Shown here piece by piece: positions 1 to 8,623 of a stretch of 64,000 nt of DNA. The DNA comes from Stanieria cyanosphaera PCC 7437 (GTDB lineage: Bacteria > Cyanobacteriota > Cyanobacteriia > Cyanobacteriales > Xenococcaceae). The notes under the pieces are model-generated. The model made no database searches. It saw only the letters and a list, made by a program, of their open reading frames with translations, and had not been told where the DNA came from. Position 1 is the first letter of the stretch, and each line of letters starts with the position of its first letter. A program made the position numbers and the translations under genes. The stretch covers positions 946,001 to 1,010,000 of the forward strand of contig NC_019748.1 in the NCBI RefSeq assembly GCF_000317575.1, written 5' to 3'.

Positions 1-108
1 AACGCCAGGAGTAACTTCAATTTTGCGATATTCTAAACCCTTGTAATCTAAAATCAGACGTACTTTTTCTGAATATTGAGATAATTCAAATTGGTATAGC
101 TCCAGCAT
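1..108 (-). CDS. Glutathione S-transferase-like protein, N-terminal fragment
   Basis: The first 36 codons of a leftward gene run off the window edge. The translation begins MLELYQFELSQYSEKVRLIL and continues with a DYKGLEYR segment. This is the beta-alpha-beta start of the thioredoxin-fold domain of glutathione S-transferases, in which a Ser or Cys after the first strand contacts glutathione; here QYSEKVR occupies that place. The ATG is at 108. Substrate and subfamily cannot be judged from this fragment. The gene belongs to the soluble GST superfamily by pattern only. Confidence 0.7.
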   Translation of the reverse strand, partial: MLELYQFELSQYSEKVRLILDYKGLEYRKIEVTPGV

Positions 109-235
109 CGCTCTCACTTTTTATAAAAGTTAACAATAGTTAATTTAGCTTGTTTGACACGATTGCTACATCAATCTCAAGTTGAGATCAATAGTTTTGT
201 TTCTGAGTGGTTAACAAAAGGCAGGAGTTAGAAAG

Positions 236-293
236 CAGTAGGCAGAAGTTTTTAAGGACACCTCGTGCATACAGCCCCTCCAGTAGGCAGAAG
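236..293. repeat. 13-bp direct repeat with a partial interspersed repeat between the copies
   Basis: CAGTAGGCAGAAG occurs at 236-248 and again at 281-293. Between them lies a segment ending in ACAGCCCCTCC, which matches the right end of the larger palindromic repeats near 2163 and 55733. The stretch between the GST fragment and the VOC gene (109-312) holds nothing else recognisable. Confidence 0.6.
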
Positions 294-312
294 CTTTAAA
301 AAAATATATAGC

Positions 313-750
313 TTACTGAACTGTTTTACCCAAAACACGGATAAATTCTAGAGGCAAACCATCACAATCAGCAATAAAAGCTACTTCATAAACGCGATCG
401 CCAATCATTTGTTGAGTAGGTTCTAATAAAACTTGTAATGGTTGAATTGATTCTTCTGCTTGAGCCAAATTAAGTTTAAGCTGCTGTAACCAGGAAGGTA
501 AATCTTGGGTAACCTCGCTCAAGTCAAAAGAAAGATGATAGTAACCCACATAATGCTCATCCCCAAAAGCATCAGGGGCTGGTTTAGGTTCAGGAATTTG
601 GATCAGTTCAATTCTGCCACCTAATCCTTCCATCCAACAAGCCAGGGTGTAACCTGTCGTAAAACGCTCGTTGACAGTAAAACCCAATTGTTCGTAAAAT
701 GCGATCGCACGATGGATATTTGCCGTGCGGATAGAAACATGATGCATCAT
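313..750 (-). CDS. VOC (glyoxalase/bleomycin-resistance fold) family protein
   Basis: A 145-residue protein of the vicinal-oxygen-chelate superfamily. The opening [20 protein letters not shown] is the typical first beta-alpha-beta unit with a metal-ligand-type His, and the late stretch DRVYEVAFIADCDGLPLEFI is the closing strand with a candidate metal-binding Glu. Members are metal-dependent lyases, isomerases, dioxygenases or binding proteins, so the substrate is open. The start codon overlaps the stop of the upstream TIGR02652 gene by four bases (ATGA type), which implies translational coupling in a two-gene operon read leftward. Confidence 0.8.
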   Translation of the reverse strand: MMHHVSIRTANIHRAIAFYEQLGFTVNERFTTGYTLACWMEGLGGRIELIQIPEPKPAPDAFGDEHYVGYYHLSFDLSEVTQDLPSWLQQLKLNLAQAEESIQPLQVLLEPTQQMIGDRVYEVAFIADCDGLPLEFIRVLGKTVQ

Positions 751-1253
751 TCAAATAAACGAAAATAGGGATAATTACGAGGTACTCCTGGTTCTTTTTC
801 CAAAGAGAAGTTGATCACTTCCCAACAAGGATCTGCTGGAGTTTCAGAACTAAACACCACAGGTAAACCGTATAACTTAGGAATTTTACTGTCACCGTTT
901 TCTCGCCAAGGATGACTTCTTTCCAAATAAGCATTAACTAAGTCTTTATAACGACTAGCAATAATCACTTTGGTAGCTCGATAGCCTTCGGTATAAAGTC
1001 GATCCAAAGCTTCATGAATTTCAAAGCGAATTCCATCAGGGTGGGTATGCTGTCGATACCATTGATTTTCCCATCTGCGCCATCGCCTTCCAGAAGGAAG
1101 ATGAATTAGTTCTTCTGTATCAGGATTAGCCTCAAAAGCACCATGACGAGGACACAAATAAGTATCTGTCAGTGTCAAAGCGGAAATGACTTGACGACAG
1201 TGAGGACATTTAATTTCTGGACCAAATATAGGGTATTGTAAACCTGAGTTCAT
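747..1253 (-). CDS. TIGR02652-type conserved cyanobacterial protein
   Basis: A 168-residue protein that I recognise as the cyanobacterial family TIGR02652, of unknown function. Near the N-terminus KCPHCRQVI and [11 protein letters not shown] give a CxxC...CxxH arrangement that could bind zinc. It is followed by a basic, tryptophan-rich segment ([18 protein letters not shown]) and a conserved central part ending in a YPYFRLFE tail. No signal peptide or membrane segment is visible. It precedes and overlaps the VOC gene by four bases and diverges from the carbonic-anhydrase-like gene at 1315. Assignment is by overall resemblance; no role can be inferred. Confidence 0.75.
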   Translation of the reverse strand: MNSGLQYPIFGPEIKCPHCRQVISALTLTDTYLCPRHGAFEANPDTEELIHLPSGRRWRRWENQWYRQHTHPDGIRFEIHEALDRLYTEGYRATKVIIASRYKDLVNAYLERSHPWRENGDSKIPKLYGLPVVFSSETPADPCWEVINFSLEKEPGVPRNYPYFRLFE

Positions 1254-1314
1254 TATTATAGGGTTTTTTATTTACCTTATAACACGCGCCTGTAATCCTA
1301 GCTTGTTTATCATA

Positions 1315-1866
1315 ATGAATCAATCTTCCTTTTCAGTCGATCATCCATTTTGGTTACCACCAGATGTTTCCCAAGCAGCTTTTATTGCTGCCAATGCAGT
1401 CGTTATGGGGCAAGTTACTCTGGCTGCTGGTGCTAGTGTTTGGTATGGCGCAGTAGTACGAGGAGATGTGGAACAAATCGTCATTGGTAAATGTACCAAT
1501 ATTCAGGATGGGGCAATTCTGCATGGCGATCCTGGTAAACCAACTATCCTAGAAGATTACGTTACCGTAGGACATCGAGCCGTAATTCATTCAGCTTATA
1601 TTGAACATGGTTGTTTGATTGGCATTGGAGCAGTAGTGTTAGATGGAGTTAGAGTAGGTAGAGGTAGTATCATTGGTGCAGGCTGTATTGTCACTAAAGA
1701 TGTAGCACCTCATTCTTTAATGGTAGGAGTTCCTGCCAAAAAAGTTAGAGAACTTAATGAAACCGAAGTCGCAGAATTAATCGAACACGCCCAAAAATAC
1801 GAAAAATTGGCTTTAGTTCATGCTGGCAAAGGCACAGACTTAGGCTTTATCTCCAAGTCTCCTTGA
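1315..1866 (+). CDS. Gamma-carbonic anhydrase family protein
   Basis: A left-handed beta-helix protein of about 183 residues in the gamma-class carbonic anhydrase family. The hexapeptide-repeat body runs from about residue 25 to 135. Candidate zinc ligands are His70 (AILHGDP) and His87 and His92 (VGHRAVIH), the expected pattern for this class. The C-terminal helix ([16 protein letters not shown]) follows the helix body as usual. I start at the ATG at 1315; a TTG four codons upstream is possible but less likely. Known relatives hydrate CO2 or act as assembly subunits. This is the short, free-standing type, and neighbouring genes do not tie it to the carboxysome cluster. Confidence 0.85.
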   Translation: MNQSSFSVDHPFWLPPDVSQAAFIAANAVVMGQVTLAAGASVWYGAVVRGDVEQIVIGKCTNIQDGAILHGDPGKPTILEDYVTVGHRAVIHSAYIEHGCLIGIGAVVLDGVRVGRGSIIGAGCIVTKDVAPHSLMVGVPAKKVRELNETEVAELIEHAQKYEKLALVHAGKGTDLGFISKSP

Positions 1867-1970
1867 CAAATAGTAACAATTTGCTAGAAAAACTGCGAAA
1901 ATTAAGATATATATATAAATTAATCAAAATATTTTAAAATAAATTAAGGGTTTTCAGAGGAGATTGAATT

Positions 1971-2090
1971 ATGGATTGGCGTTTGATAATCGTTCTTGCT
2001 CCACTTATCGTTGCTGGTAGCTGGGCTCTTTACAATGTTGGTACGATCGCTTTAAGACAAGCACAACAATTTATCGGTAAAAATTCTTAA
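1971..2090 (+). CDS. psbY: Photosystem II protein Y (PsbY)
   Basis: A 39-codon gene starting MDWRLIIVLAPLIVAGSWAL. The single membrane helix covers about residues 4-24 and a basic tail (RQAQQFIGKNS) follows. This is the size and opening MDWR pattern of cyanobacterial PsbY, a small peripheral subunit of photosystem II in the thylakoid membrane, located near cytochrome b559. A purine-rich AGAGGAG ribosome-binding site lies about a dozen bases before the ATG. It is monocistronic: a stem-loop with a U-run follows directly. Confidence 0.9.
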   Translation: MDWRLIIVLAPLIVAGSWALYNVGTIALRQAQQFIGKNS

Positions 2091-2120
2091 ATAGTAATTG
2101 ATTTTGATACAAAATTTCAT

Positions 2121-2159
2121 AGATTGCCTCATAATCACATTTGGGGCAGTCTTTTTTTT
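2121..2159 (+). terminator. Rho-independent terminator after psbY
   Basis: Arms AGATTGCC (2121-2128) and GGCAGTCT (2145-2152), pairing with one G-U, are followed by a run of eight T. It sits 30 bases after the psbY stop. Confidence 0.8.
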
Positions 2160-2162
2160 GTA

Positions 2163-2233
2163 GAGGACGGGGCGTATAAACCCTCGAACCAAGTTCGAGG
2201 GACAGCCCCTCCAATTCATGAATTGCCCCTACG
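2163..2233. repeat. Palindromic interspersed repeat between psbY and mutL
   Basis: Contains a perfect inner stem CCCTCGAAC / GTTCGAGGG (2181-2201) enclosed by GGGGC...GCCCC, then AATTCATGAATT and GCCCCTAC. The left part resembles the repeat at 55733, and the AATTCATGAATT part resembles the palindrome at 54017. It may also act as a 3' end signal for mutL, whose stop codon adjoins it. Confidence 0.7.
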
Positions 2234-2234
2234 G

Positions 2235-3908
2235 TTAAATTCCATGACTTTTACCAATTACCCAATGACGACGGAAAAAACGAGCGAGGGAAGTTTCTTC
2301 TAAAGATAAATAAATTGGTCTACCATGAGGACAGGTACGAGGATTACGAGTGCTTTGCCATTGATCGATGAGATTTTGCATTTCTGGTAAACTTAAAGGT
2401 GTTCCGTTGCGAATGGCACTCCGACAAGCGGTAGCTACTTGGGCAGATTGTAAATCTCCTCCCAAACTAAGTTCGATTAAAGCTTCATGGCAGTCATCTC
2501 TTTGCGCTAGTAAAGCAGGAGCGTTTCTAGCTGCCCAGATTCCTTCTCCAAAGGGTTCTATTTCTATTTTTAATCTTTCCAATTGTTCTAGTTGAAAAAA
2601 ATTTAAATTATTTAAAAGAATGGGTGTTTTTAACGGTATTAATTGCCAATGATCTTGGATTTGTTCGTATAAAACTCGTTCATGAGCAATATGTTGTTCT
2701 ACTAACCAAAAACCACTCGAATGTTCTACAACTATATAAGTTTTATTAACCTGGGCAACTGCTTTAAGTTGAATGAGATTTAATTCATGTTTTGGTTTTG
2801 TTTCGTTTGGTTCACAATTATAAGAATTTTTTTCCTCGGCAACTTTTAATAATTTATTAACTCGTTGATTGACAACAGCTAAAGGAAGATTAATTGGTGT
2901 GATAGTTAAAGCTTTTTCGATTGCTTGAGTAACTTGTTCTTGCCAATCAGGAAGATAATGAAGATAAATTTCTGTTTTGGCTGGATGACGATTCCAATCA
3001 ACTAAATGAGAAGGAAGATGAAGATGAAGAAAACTGACAGGATAGCGATCGCGTGGTACGTTTTTCGCCATACTTGTAATGATAGTTTGTTCTAATTCTG
3101 GAAGTCGGACAATCCTACCATTAACTGCAATTTTAACCCAATCGGGTCGATGACGGTGACAGCGATCAGGTAAACCAATCACTAATTCTAGATTAGATTT
3201 GGCTTCTGATTCTTCGGGGACAGCAACGTCTAGCTTGAGAAATTGTAAATCAGTTAAGTTAACTCTTTTAAGAATTTGAGGTAAAATCTCTTTAGCTGTC
3301 ATACCAGGACTAAGATTAAACCAAGGCTTTTGATTCTGCCACACTTGCCAAGTAATCCCAGGATGAGTTAAAGCTAATTGGTGAATAATATTTTGAACTA
3401 ATTTAATCTGTTGATTAACCGAAGGTAAGGCGCGACGACGCACAGGTAAACTAGCAAATAAATTAGCCACGGTGATAATTGTACCAGAAGCGATCGCAAC
3501 AATTTCTTCTGTGACGAGTTTTCCTTCTTGATAAGCTACTCGCCATCCTATTTCATCGATAGCAGCACGACTAAAAATTTCTAATTCTGCTACTTGAGCG
3601 ATACTATGTAAAGCTTCGCCACGAAATCCTAAACTATTAATCTTCCATAAATCTTGGCGATCGCGAATTTTACTGGTACTATGAGCATTAGCACATAAAC
3701 GTAGATCTTCTACACTCATGCCTTTGCCGTTATCTGTTACTTGTAATTGCCACAGATTAGGCATCAAAGAAACTGTAATTCTAGTTGCTTCTGCATCCAA
3801 AGAGTTTTCTACTAATTCTCGCACTACTGCTGCCAGAGAATCGATTACTTCCCCGGCTGCAATTAAATTAATTACATCTGGAGGTAAAGTCTGAATGATC
3901 GATGACAT
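2235..3908 (-). CDS. mutL: DNA mismatch repair protein MutL
   Basis: A 557-residue MutL. The N-terminal GHKL ATPase shows the ATP-lid motifs ELVENSLDAE (residues 31-40), DNGKG (59-63) and GFRGEAL (94-100). The central transducer region contains PRDRYPVSFLHLHLP. The C-terminal dimerisation domain (from about residue 370) carries EQHIAHERVLYE, a variant of the DQHAxxERxxYE endonuclease motif, and ends with CPHGRPIYLSL. MutL links MutS recognition of mismatches to strand incision. Its length is usual for cyanobacteria. A 59-base piece of this gene (3042-3100) is repeated in inverted orientation at 5079-5137. Confidence 0.95.
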   Translation of the reverse strand: MSSIIQTLPPDVINLIAAGEVIDSLAAVVRELVENSLDAEATRITVSLMPNLWQLQVTDNGKGMSVEDLRLCANAHSTSKIRDRQDLWKINSLGFRGEALHSIAQVAELEIFSRAAIDEIGWRVAYQEGKLVTEEIVAIASGTIITVANLFASLPVRRRALPSVNQQIKLVQNIIHQLALTHPGITWQVWQNQKPWFNLSPGMTAKEILPQILKRVNLTDLQFLKLDVAVPEESEAKSNLELVIGLPDRCHRHRPDWVKIAVNGRIVRLPELEQTIITSMAKNVPRDRYPVSFLHLHLPSHLVDWNRHPAKTEIYLHYLPDWQEQVTQAIEKALTITPINLPLAVVNQRVNKLLKVAEEKNSYNCEPNETKPKHELNLIQLKAVAQVNKTYIVVEHSSGFWLVEQHIAHERVLYEQIQDHWQLIPLKTPILLNNLNFFQLEQLERLKIEIEPFGEGIWAARNAPALLAQRDDCHEALIELSLGGDLQSAQVATACRSAIRNGTPLSLPEMQNLIDQWQSTRNPRTCPHGRPIYLSLEETSLARFFRRHWVIGKSHGI

Positions 3909-4017
3909 GAGAATTATTTGCTCTTATTTGTGCTTAAATACAATCAGCGAGAATAAGAGGATTTGAATTATAACGCAAATAGTTAGAACTTTGCTTAATG
4001 TTTTTCCCTTTTACCTT

Positions 4018-4767
4018 TCAATTTTTAACAGTATCATTAGAATGAGTTAAATAATCTTGAGAAATCTCCCACGCAGCATTAATTAGTTGCATAGCACGCT
4101 GCGAACCATCTAAATCGGGATGATGTTTTAAACTCAGTTTACGATAAGAAGAACGTCCAAAAGCAACAAAAGCCAGAGAACACCAAATTAAATCTAACTC
4201 ATCAATAATAAAATTTTGATAGGTTTGATATTGGTCTAAATATCGAACTACCATTTGTTTATAAATTGATTCTGCATGAGGTAAAGCAGCTTTAATTTTT
4301 TCAATAGTTAAAAATGAATCTTCACTATTGTGCTGATCAGAAGCAAGATTAAAAATTAATTCTTCAGTTTGCTGTTGCTCTACGAATGTTTTTTGCTCGG
4401 AAAAATTATGATCCTTAAAAACTCCAGTTAAGGTGTCTTGAGCCAGAGGAATCGGCAAAGCAGAATATAATGTTTGTAATAATTCTTGATTATCCTGGCA
4501 TTCAGCTTTTAAAACTTGAAATTGCTGAGAAAAAGCAGCTATTTTTGCTAATTTGGCTAATTTTACTTTGATTTCCTCTGCTTGACGATAAAGCTCAATT
4601 GCTTCTCGATCTAGTTCGCTTTGGCGTTGATATTGTTGCTGGATTGTTTGTTCCAACTCTTGAATAGTTTGATTGATAGTTGCTTGTTCTTGTTGGTTTT
4701 GTTCTTCTTTGACTTGTATTTGTTGCAGTTGAGATTGTAGTTTAGCAATCGCATCGACAAGATTCAT
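4018..4767 (-). CDS. Coiled-coil protein with C-terminal J-domain-like module
   Basis: A 249-residue soluble protein. Residues 5-75 form a glutamine- and glutamate-rich coiled coil (QSQLQQIQVKEEQNQQEQ). The C-terminal part has YRKLSLKHHPDLDGSQRAMQLINAAW, with HPD at 216-218, the J-domain signature that stimulates DnaK ATPase. The J-domain is at the C-terminus instead of the usual N-terminus, and its first helix is weak. A co-chaperone role is inferred from the HPD motif alone. It lies 109 bp upstream of mutL in the same direction, but the gap makes a shared transcript uncertain. Confidence 0.7.
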   Translation of the reverse strand: MNLVDAIAKLQSQLQQIQVKEEQNQQEQATINQTIQELEQTIQQQYQRQSELDREAIELYRQAEEIKVKLAKLAKIAAFSQQFQVLKAECQDNQELLQTLYSALPIPLAQDTLTGVFKDHNFSEQKTFVEQQQTEELIFNLASDQHNSEDSFLTIEKIKAALPHAESIYKQMVVRYLDQYQTYQNFIIDELDLIWCSLAFVAFGRSSYRKLSLKHHPDLDGSQRAMQLINAAWEISQDYLTHSNDTVKN

Positions 4768-5225
4768 TGGAATTAGCTAGTAATTATAGAAGATTAATAT
4801 ATCAGTTGTTTTTATTTTATTTTATTAATCTTTTTAGCAATTTTTTTGCTTAAATATTTTGCAATTTCATTAATTTAAAGTGAAGTTTAAGTAAATTATT
4901 AACTATAGCAATAGGAATGGAGAATAAGACATCTGTAAACCTGATCTTTACTTAGTAAGCTAGCTAATTTTACACAAGCTTTTTATACTTTACTTCGACA
5001 GTTAAATTAATTGTTTTTTTTATAGATAATTAAGGACTGTCAGAAAGAATAAGGAGAAATTTAAACCTTTGGCGATTTCAGAATTAGAACAAACTATCAT
5101 TACAAGTATGGCGAAGAACTTACCACGCGATCGCTATAGCTGGATTAACCCCCAAAACTACGCTCGCGACAAAAAAAAACTTCTTCATGATCGAGAGAAT
5201 CCCCCACTAAAGTTGGCGGGAGTCG
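4768..5225. other. Gap holding a mutL-derived fragment
   Basis: AT-rich, non-coding sequence between the J-protein and the HerA-like gene. The only recognisable content is the mutL-like segment at 5079-5137 and, near 5200, a short inverted pair CCCCCACT/AGTTGGCGGG followed on the minus strand by a T-run. That pair could end the HerA-like transcript. Confidence 0.5.
5079..5137 (+). repeat. Inverted near-identical copy of a mutL segment
   Basis: This 59-base plus-strand stretch matches the reverse complement of 3042-3100 inside mutL at 57 of 59 positions. It encodes ELEQTIITSMAKN and PRDRY, the same residues as in MutL, with one substitution (Val to Leu). The downstream frame diverges at once. 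It is a broken duplicate, not a gene. Confidence 0.85.
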
Positions 5226-6947
5226 TCAAAATCCTAAATCTGCTTTAGCGGTTTCGGCTGCTGCAAAGACTTCTTCATTAGGAAGTTGTCCCCAATCAGG
5301 ATCGCCTATTTCGGCATAAAATTGACTATCATAAGCACGGGTACGGACTACCACAGGCATCGGAACAGCATGACCCAAAACTAACGCTTGTTGTTTAGAA
5401 TCTAATTTAGCTAAAACTGATCGCAATCCTTGTGCGCCTGAGACTCCTGTAAAGATCGCATCAATGTCTTTTTCATCGTTGAGTAAACAGGTAATCCTAG
5501 TTCCAACTTGAGACATGACTTCGTTATCAATTCCTGAAGGACGTTGATCGACAATTAATAACGTAACAAAATATTTACGCATTTCTCTAGCGATCGTACC
5601 AAAGATGGTTTGATGAACGATCGCAGAATCAAGAAAACGATGAGCTTCTTCAATGGTAATGACTAATTGACGAGGACGATCTAAGGGATTTTTAGATTGC
5701 AAAAATTTGTCTGCTTTTTTGACGTAACTGGCATGGATACGTCTGGTGATCATATTGGTTGCCAGCATATAAGAAAGCATATTTGATTGCGAACCAAATT
5801 CTACAACTACGTGTTTACCAGCATCGAGAGATTCTAAAATGCGATCAATATAATTAAAAGGACAGGTAGAACGAAGATATTTGAGAGTTTCAAAACGAAG
5901 TAACTTACGTTGCAATGCCATGATAGATCCTTGATGTCCTTGTTTTTCCTGACAGAACATCTTGATATCTTCATTAGTCATATTCATCAGTTGAATGATC
6001 CAAGACTTACCAAATTCATTAAACAAAATATTGGCATTGTCTAAACTAGCATCGGAAATACCTAATTCTCTGGCAACTAATTTAAGATCTTCAATTTCAA
6101 TTTGATCGTAGCTCAGATATAATTCTTGAGATTCTCGAACCCCACGACGTTTAGTAGATTCGGCATCGAGGGTATAAATTTCAACTTGTCCGGGAAATAA
6201 CTGACGCAAACCTTTAACCGTACTAACCTTTTTTCCTTCTTGCATCGCTTCCCAACCGTATTCGGAGTGCATATCAAACATTAAATTGACGGCTGCACCT
6301 TTACGAATAACTCCAGAAATCAACAAACGGGTTAAAAAGGATTTACCTGTCCCCGATTTGCCAAAAACTCCATTACTTCGTTCGACAAAACGATCTAAAT
6401 CAATACAGATTGGTACATCCATATCCAAAGGTTGACCGATTGAGAAATTACGACGATGAGGATCATTTTCCCAACCAAAAACCGTATGAAAGTCTTGTTC
6501 ACTAGCTTCGTAAACTTGACTAAAATGAGAAGGGATAGTTTTAACGGGAAGTAGTTCTAAATCAGTACTGGTTTGAGCTTCAAAGGAAGCTAGTTTACTT
6601 TTTTTAGATTTAGGCTCGATTGGTATTGTCGGTAAATCTTTTTGAGTCGCCGAAGGCGTTAACATCAACATCGGTGAAACTTGGACTGTGCCATAAGTAC
6701 CGCTTCCTGCCAAAACATCTCGCAAAAAAGAATCTTCCATAGCAGGAGGATTAGCCAAAATTCTTTCACTAGCTGCACCCAAAGTAACATCTGTCAGCAA
6801 ACAGAAAAAAAGCGATCGCGTTCCTCTGATCACTAAAAATTTTCCGACTCGCATATCTTCAACCGAGACATCGGGATGTAATCTTACTTCTAAACCCTTT
6901 GTTAACGAGCCTTGAATAACCGAACCGAGAGGCAAATCTAAATTCAT
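5226..6947 (-). CDS. HerA-like DUF87 ATPase
   Basis: A protein of about 573 residues of the HerA/FtsK ATPase superfamily. The N-terminal part is a beta-rich HAS-barrel-like domain (LGSVIQGSLTKGLEVRLHP). The ATPase core has Walker A GKSGTGKSFLTRLL, followed by FDMHSEYGW, a Walker B-type strand VITIEEAHRFLD, and an arginine-bearing segment DQRPSGIDNEV. HerA proteins are hexameric DNA translocases that in archaea work with the nuclease NurA in end resection. No NurA-like gene is adjacent here. I use the ATG at 6947 with AGGA upstream; a TTG at 6974 would add nine residues. Its role in cyanobacteria is not established. Confidence 0.8.
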   Translation of the reverse strand: MNLDLPLGSVIQGSLTKGLEVRLHPDVSVEDMRVGKFLVIRGTRSLFFCLLTDVTLGAASERILANPPAMEDSFLRDVLAGSGTYGTVQVSPMLMLTPSATQKDLPTIPIEPKSKKSKLASFEAQTSTDLELLPVKTIPSHFSQVYEASEQDFHTVFGWENDPHRRNFSIGQPLDMDVPICIDLDRFVERSNGVFGKSGTGKSFLTRLLISGVIRKGAAVNLMFDMHSEYGWEAMQEGKKVSTVKGLRQLFPGQVEIYTLDAESTKRRGVRESQELYLSYDQIEIEDLKLVARELGISDASLDNANILFNEFGKSWIIQLMNMTNEDIKMFCQEKQGHQGSIMALQRKLLRFETLKYLRSTCPFNYIDRILESLDAGKHVVVEFGSQSNMLSYMLATNMITRRIHASYVKKADKFLQSKNPLDRPRQLVITIEEAHRFLDSAIVHQTIFGTIAREMRKYFVTLLIVDQRPSGIDNEVMSQVGTRITCLLNDEKDIDAIFTGVSGAQGLRSVLAKLDSKQQALVLGHAVPMPVVVRTRAYDSQFYAEIGDPDWGQLPNEEVFAAAETAKADLGF

Positions 6948-7786
6948 GTTTGATCCTAATGCGGAATGGGACAATTATTGCTCCAGACTTAGTTTGGCTG
7001 TACTAAATAGTAACAATTAAATTAATGAAATAGATAAACAAGCTTTAAATCTAACAGCTAAATTTAGTCACGAAGTTATCATTAAAGTCCTCGCGATGCA
7101 CCTAGGCAACATCTGTTCCTAGTTATAAGTTGTATTGGCGTAATTGATCGCGATCGCGACTTTGAGCTAACATGAAGTCTGCTAAATATTTGCTACGAAT
7201 GGCTGATGCACAAATGCGGAGACAGATTGATGTGTAGCATTCTTTTTTCTATTTCATATAATTTAACTAACCAGCCTTTAGCTCTGAGTAATAGCAAAGG
7301 TTCAAAAACAATCAATTATCAACCAAAAACCAAAGCATTGAATCGTATTTTATCAATTTGAAAACTATATATAAAAACCAGCAAAAACACTGATTATTTT
7401 TCCTCTTAAACTAGTTACATTTTACACAGACAAATAGCCAGAAAAATAGCTAGTTTAGCAACCAAATAAGTGCGAATTAAGTAAAAAACTGATTGTTAAG
7501 TTTCATTAGTTATCGACAAAAAACATTTATTGTGAATTTTCTCAATTGAAATAAAAATACTCCGTTATTGTCTTTTTATCGTACTGCTTGATATGTTATA
7601 CATCAAATTAAGCTCTTAAATTAAATCAATCTATTATCATAAACCAAAGCAAAAATTAAAGAAGTAATATAGTTAACCAAAGATAAGTGTCATCGCAATT
7701 AATTTGATTTAAACTGCATAATAGTAGTTCAGTTATTGAACCAAAGAATTTGGGTAAGCGTAGACACTATATTTGAACAGCAGTGT
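6948..7786. other. Long AT-rich gap with a possible gene remnant
   Basis: No intact gene. On the minus strand, about 7124-7235 can be read as CLRICASAIRSKYLAD followed by FMLAQSRDRDQLRQYN and a stop. It looks protein-like but has no start codon and no family I recognise. It may be the 3' remnant of a lost gene. The rest is AT-rich and featureless; the promoter of the downstream gene must lie near its right end. Confidence 0.4.
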
Positions 7787-8578
7787 ATGGCTGACAGACT
7801 TCAGCAGAGAAAGTTGATGACCAATGTTAATCAAGACTTAGCAATTGCTCAAACAGTAGCCTTAATTACCCGCTATGGGTTTGATTTGGGAACTTTTACT
7901 GTTGAAGAATTAATGGAAAAATGGCTCAAAAGTTTTCATTCTAATTGGATTCGTTTAGCTACTATTGAAGCTCTTTATTTAGGTAGATATAAAGCTGTTT
8001 CTATCGAACAAATTTTAGCAGTTTGGTTACGCTTGGGTAATCCCAATACCCATTTTACTCATGAATTTGAAAGATTAATTTCTCGAAAGTTACCTAGACA
8101 TTTAGCAGATTTATCCGACGAATTTGTAGAAACTACACCCATTGATCAAAAAGCGCCAGTATCAAAAACACATCTTAATTTACTGTTAACTTCTCAAGAG
8201 CTTTTATCAAGCAACGAAAATAAAGTATTGCAGCAAAATTCATCTGAGTTACCCGAAGAAGAGATAACTAATATTGAAGCAAAAAACCAACAGTCTAACT
8301 ATTTTTCTCCCTCACCCACCAATCAAGAGACGGGAGCAGAAGTGAATTTTCAAGATTTATACGCTTCACCCGATACAGAATCTGAAGAATTCGATGACTC
8401 GACGGGATCCCAATCAAACTTTTCTCCTGCCTCTGCCCTAGGACTACCTCATCAGCCTAATAACTCACGCAGTAAACCAGAACAAAAACTTATTCATAAA
8501 TTTACACCATTACCTGATTTTTCTACTTTTTATCACAAACTTAAAACCTTAGCGCAACGAAAATTAGAAGAGGAATAA
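7787..8578 (+). CDS. Conserved hypothetical protein, upstream of zds
   Basis: I do not recognise this protein (264 residues from the chosen ATG). The N-terminal 110 residues are a folded helical domain with regular hydrophobic spacing (LAIAQTVALITRYGFDLGTF, then EELMEKWL, SNWIRLATIEALYLGRYKAV). The remaining 150 residues are polar, rich in Ser, Asn, Gln and Glu, and probably disordered, ending in a basic helix (FYHKLKTLAQRKLEEE). No signal peptide or membrane helix is visible. Alternative starts are a TTG at 7736 and an ATG at 7817. It lies 45 bp upstream of zds on the same strand and may share its transcript; that is the only hint of function. Confidence 0.65.
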   Translation: MADRLQQRKLMTNVNQDLAIAQTVALITRYGFDLGTFTVEELMEKWLKSFHSNWIRLATIEALYLGRYKAVSIEQILAVWLRLGNPNTHFTHEFERLISRKLPRHLADLSDEFVETTPIDQKAPVSKTHLNLLLTSQELLSSNENKVLQQNSSELPEEEITNIEAKNQQSNYFSPSPTNQETGAEVNFQDLYASPDTESEEFDDSTGSQSNFSPASALGLPHQPNNSRSKPEQKLIHKFTPLPDFSTFYHKLKTLAQRKLEEE

Positions 8579-8623
8579 AATACATTACAATATGTAAAGC
8601 AAAATGATCGGGAAAAAAGCTGA

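Noticed and set aside
5079-5225. Short plus-strand gene continuing the mutL-like frame
   Set aside because: Only 20 residues resemble MutL. The rest has no homology and no start signal.
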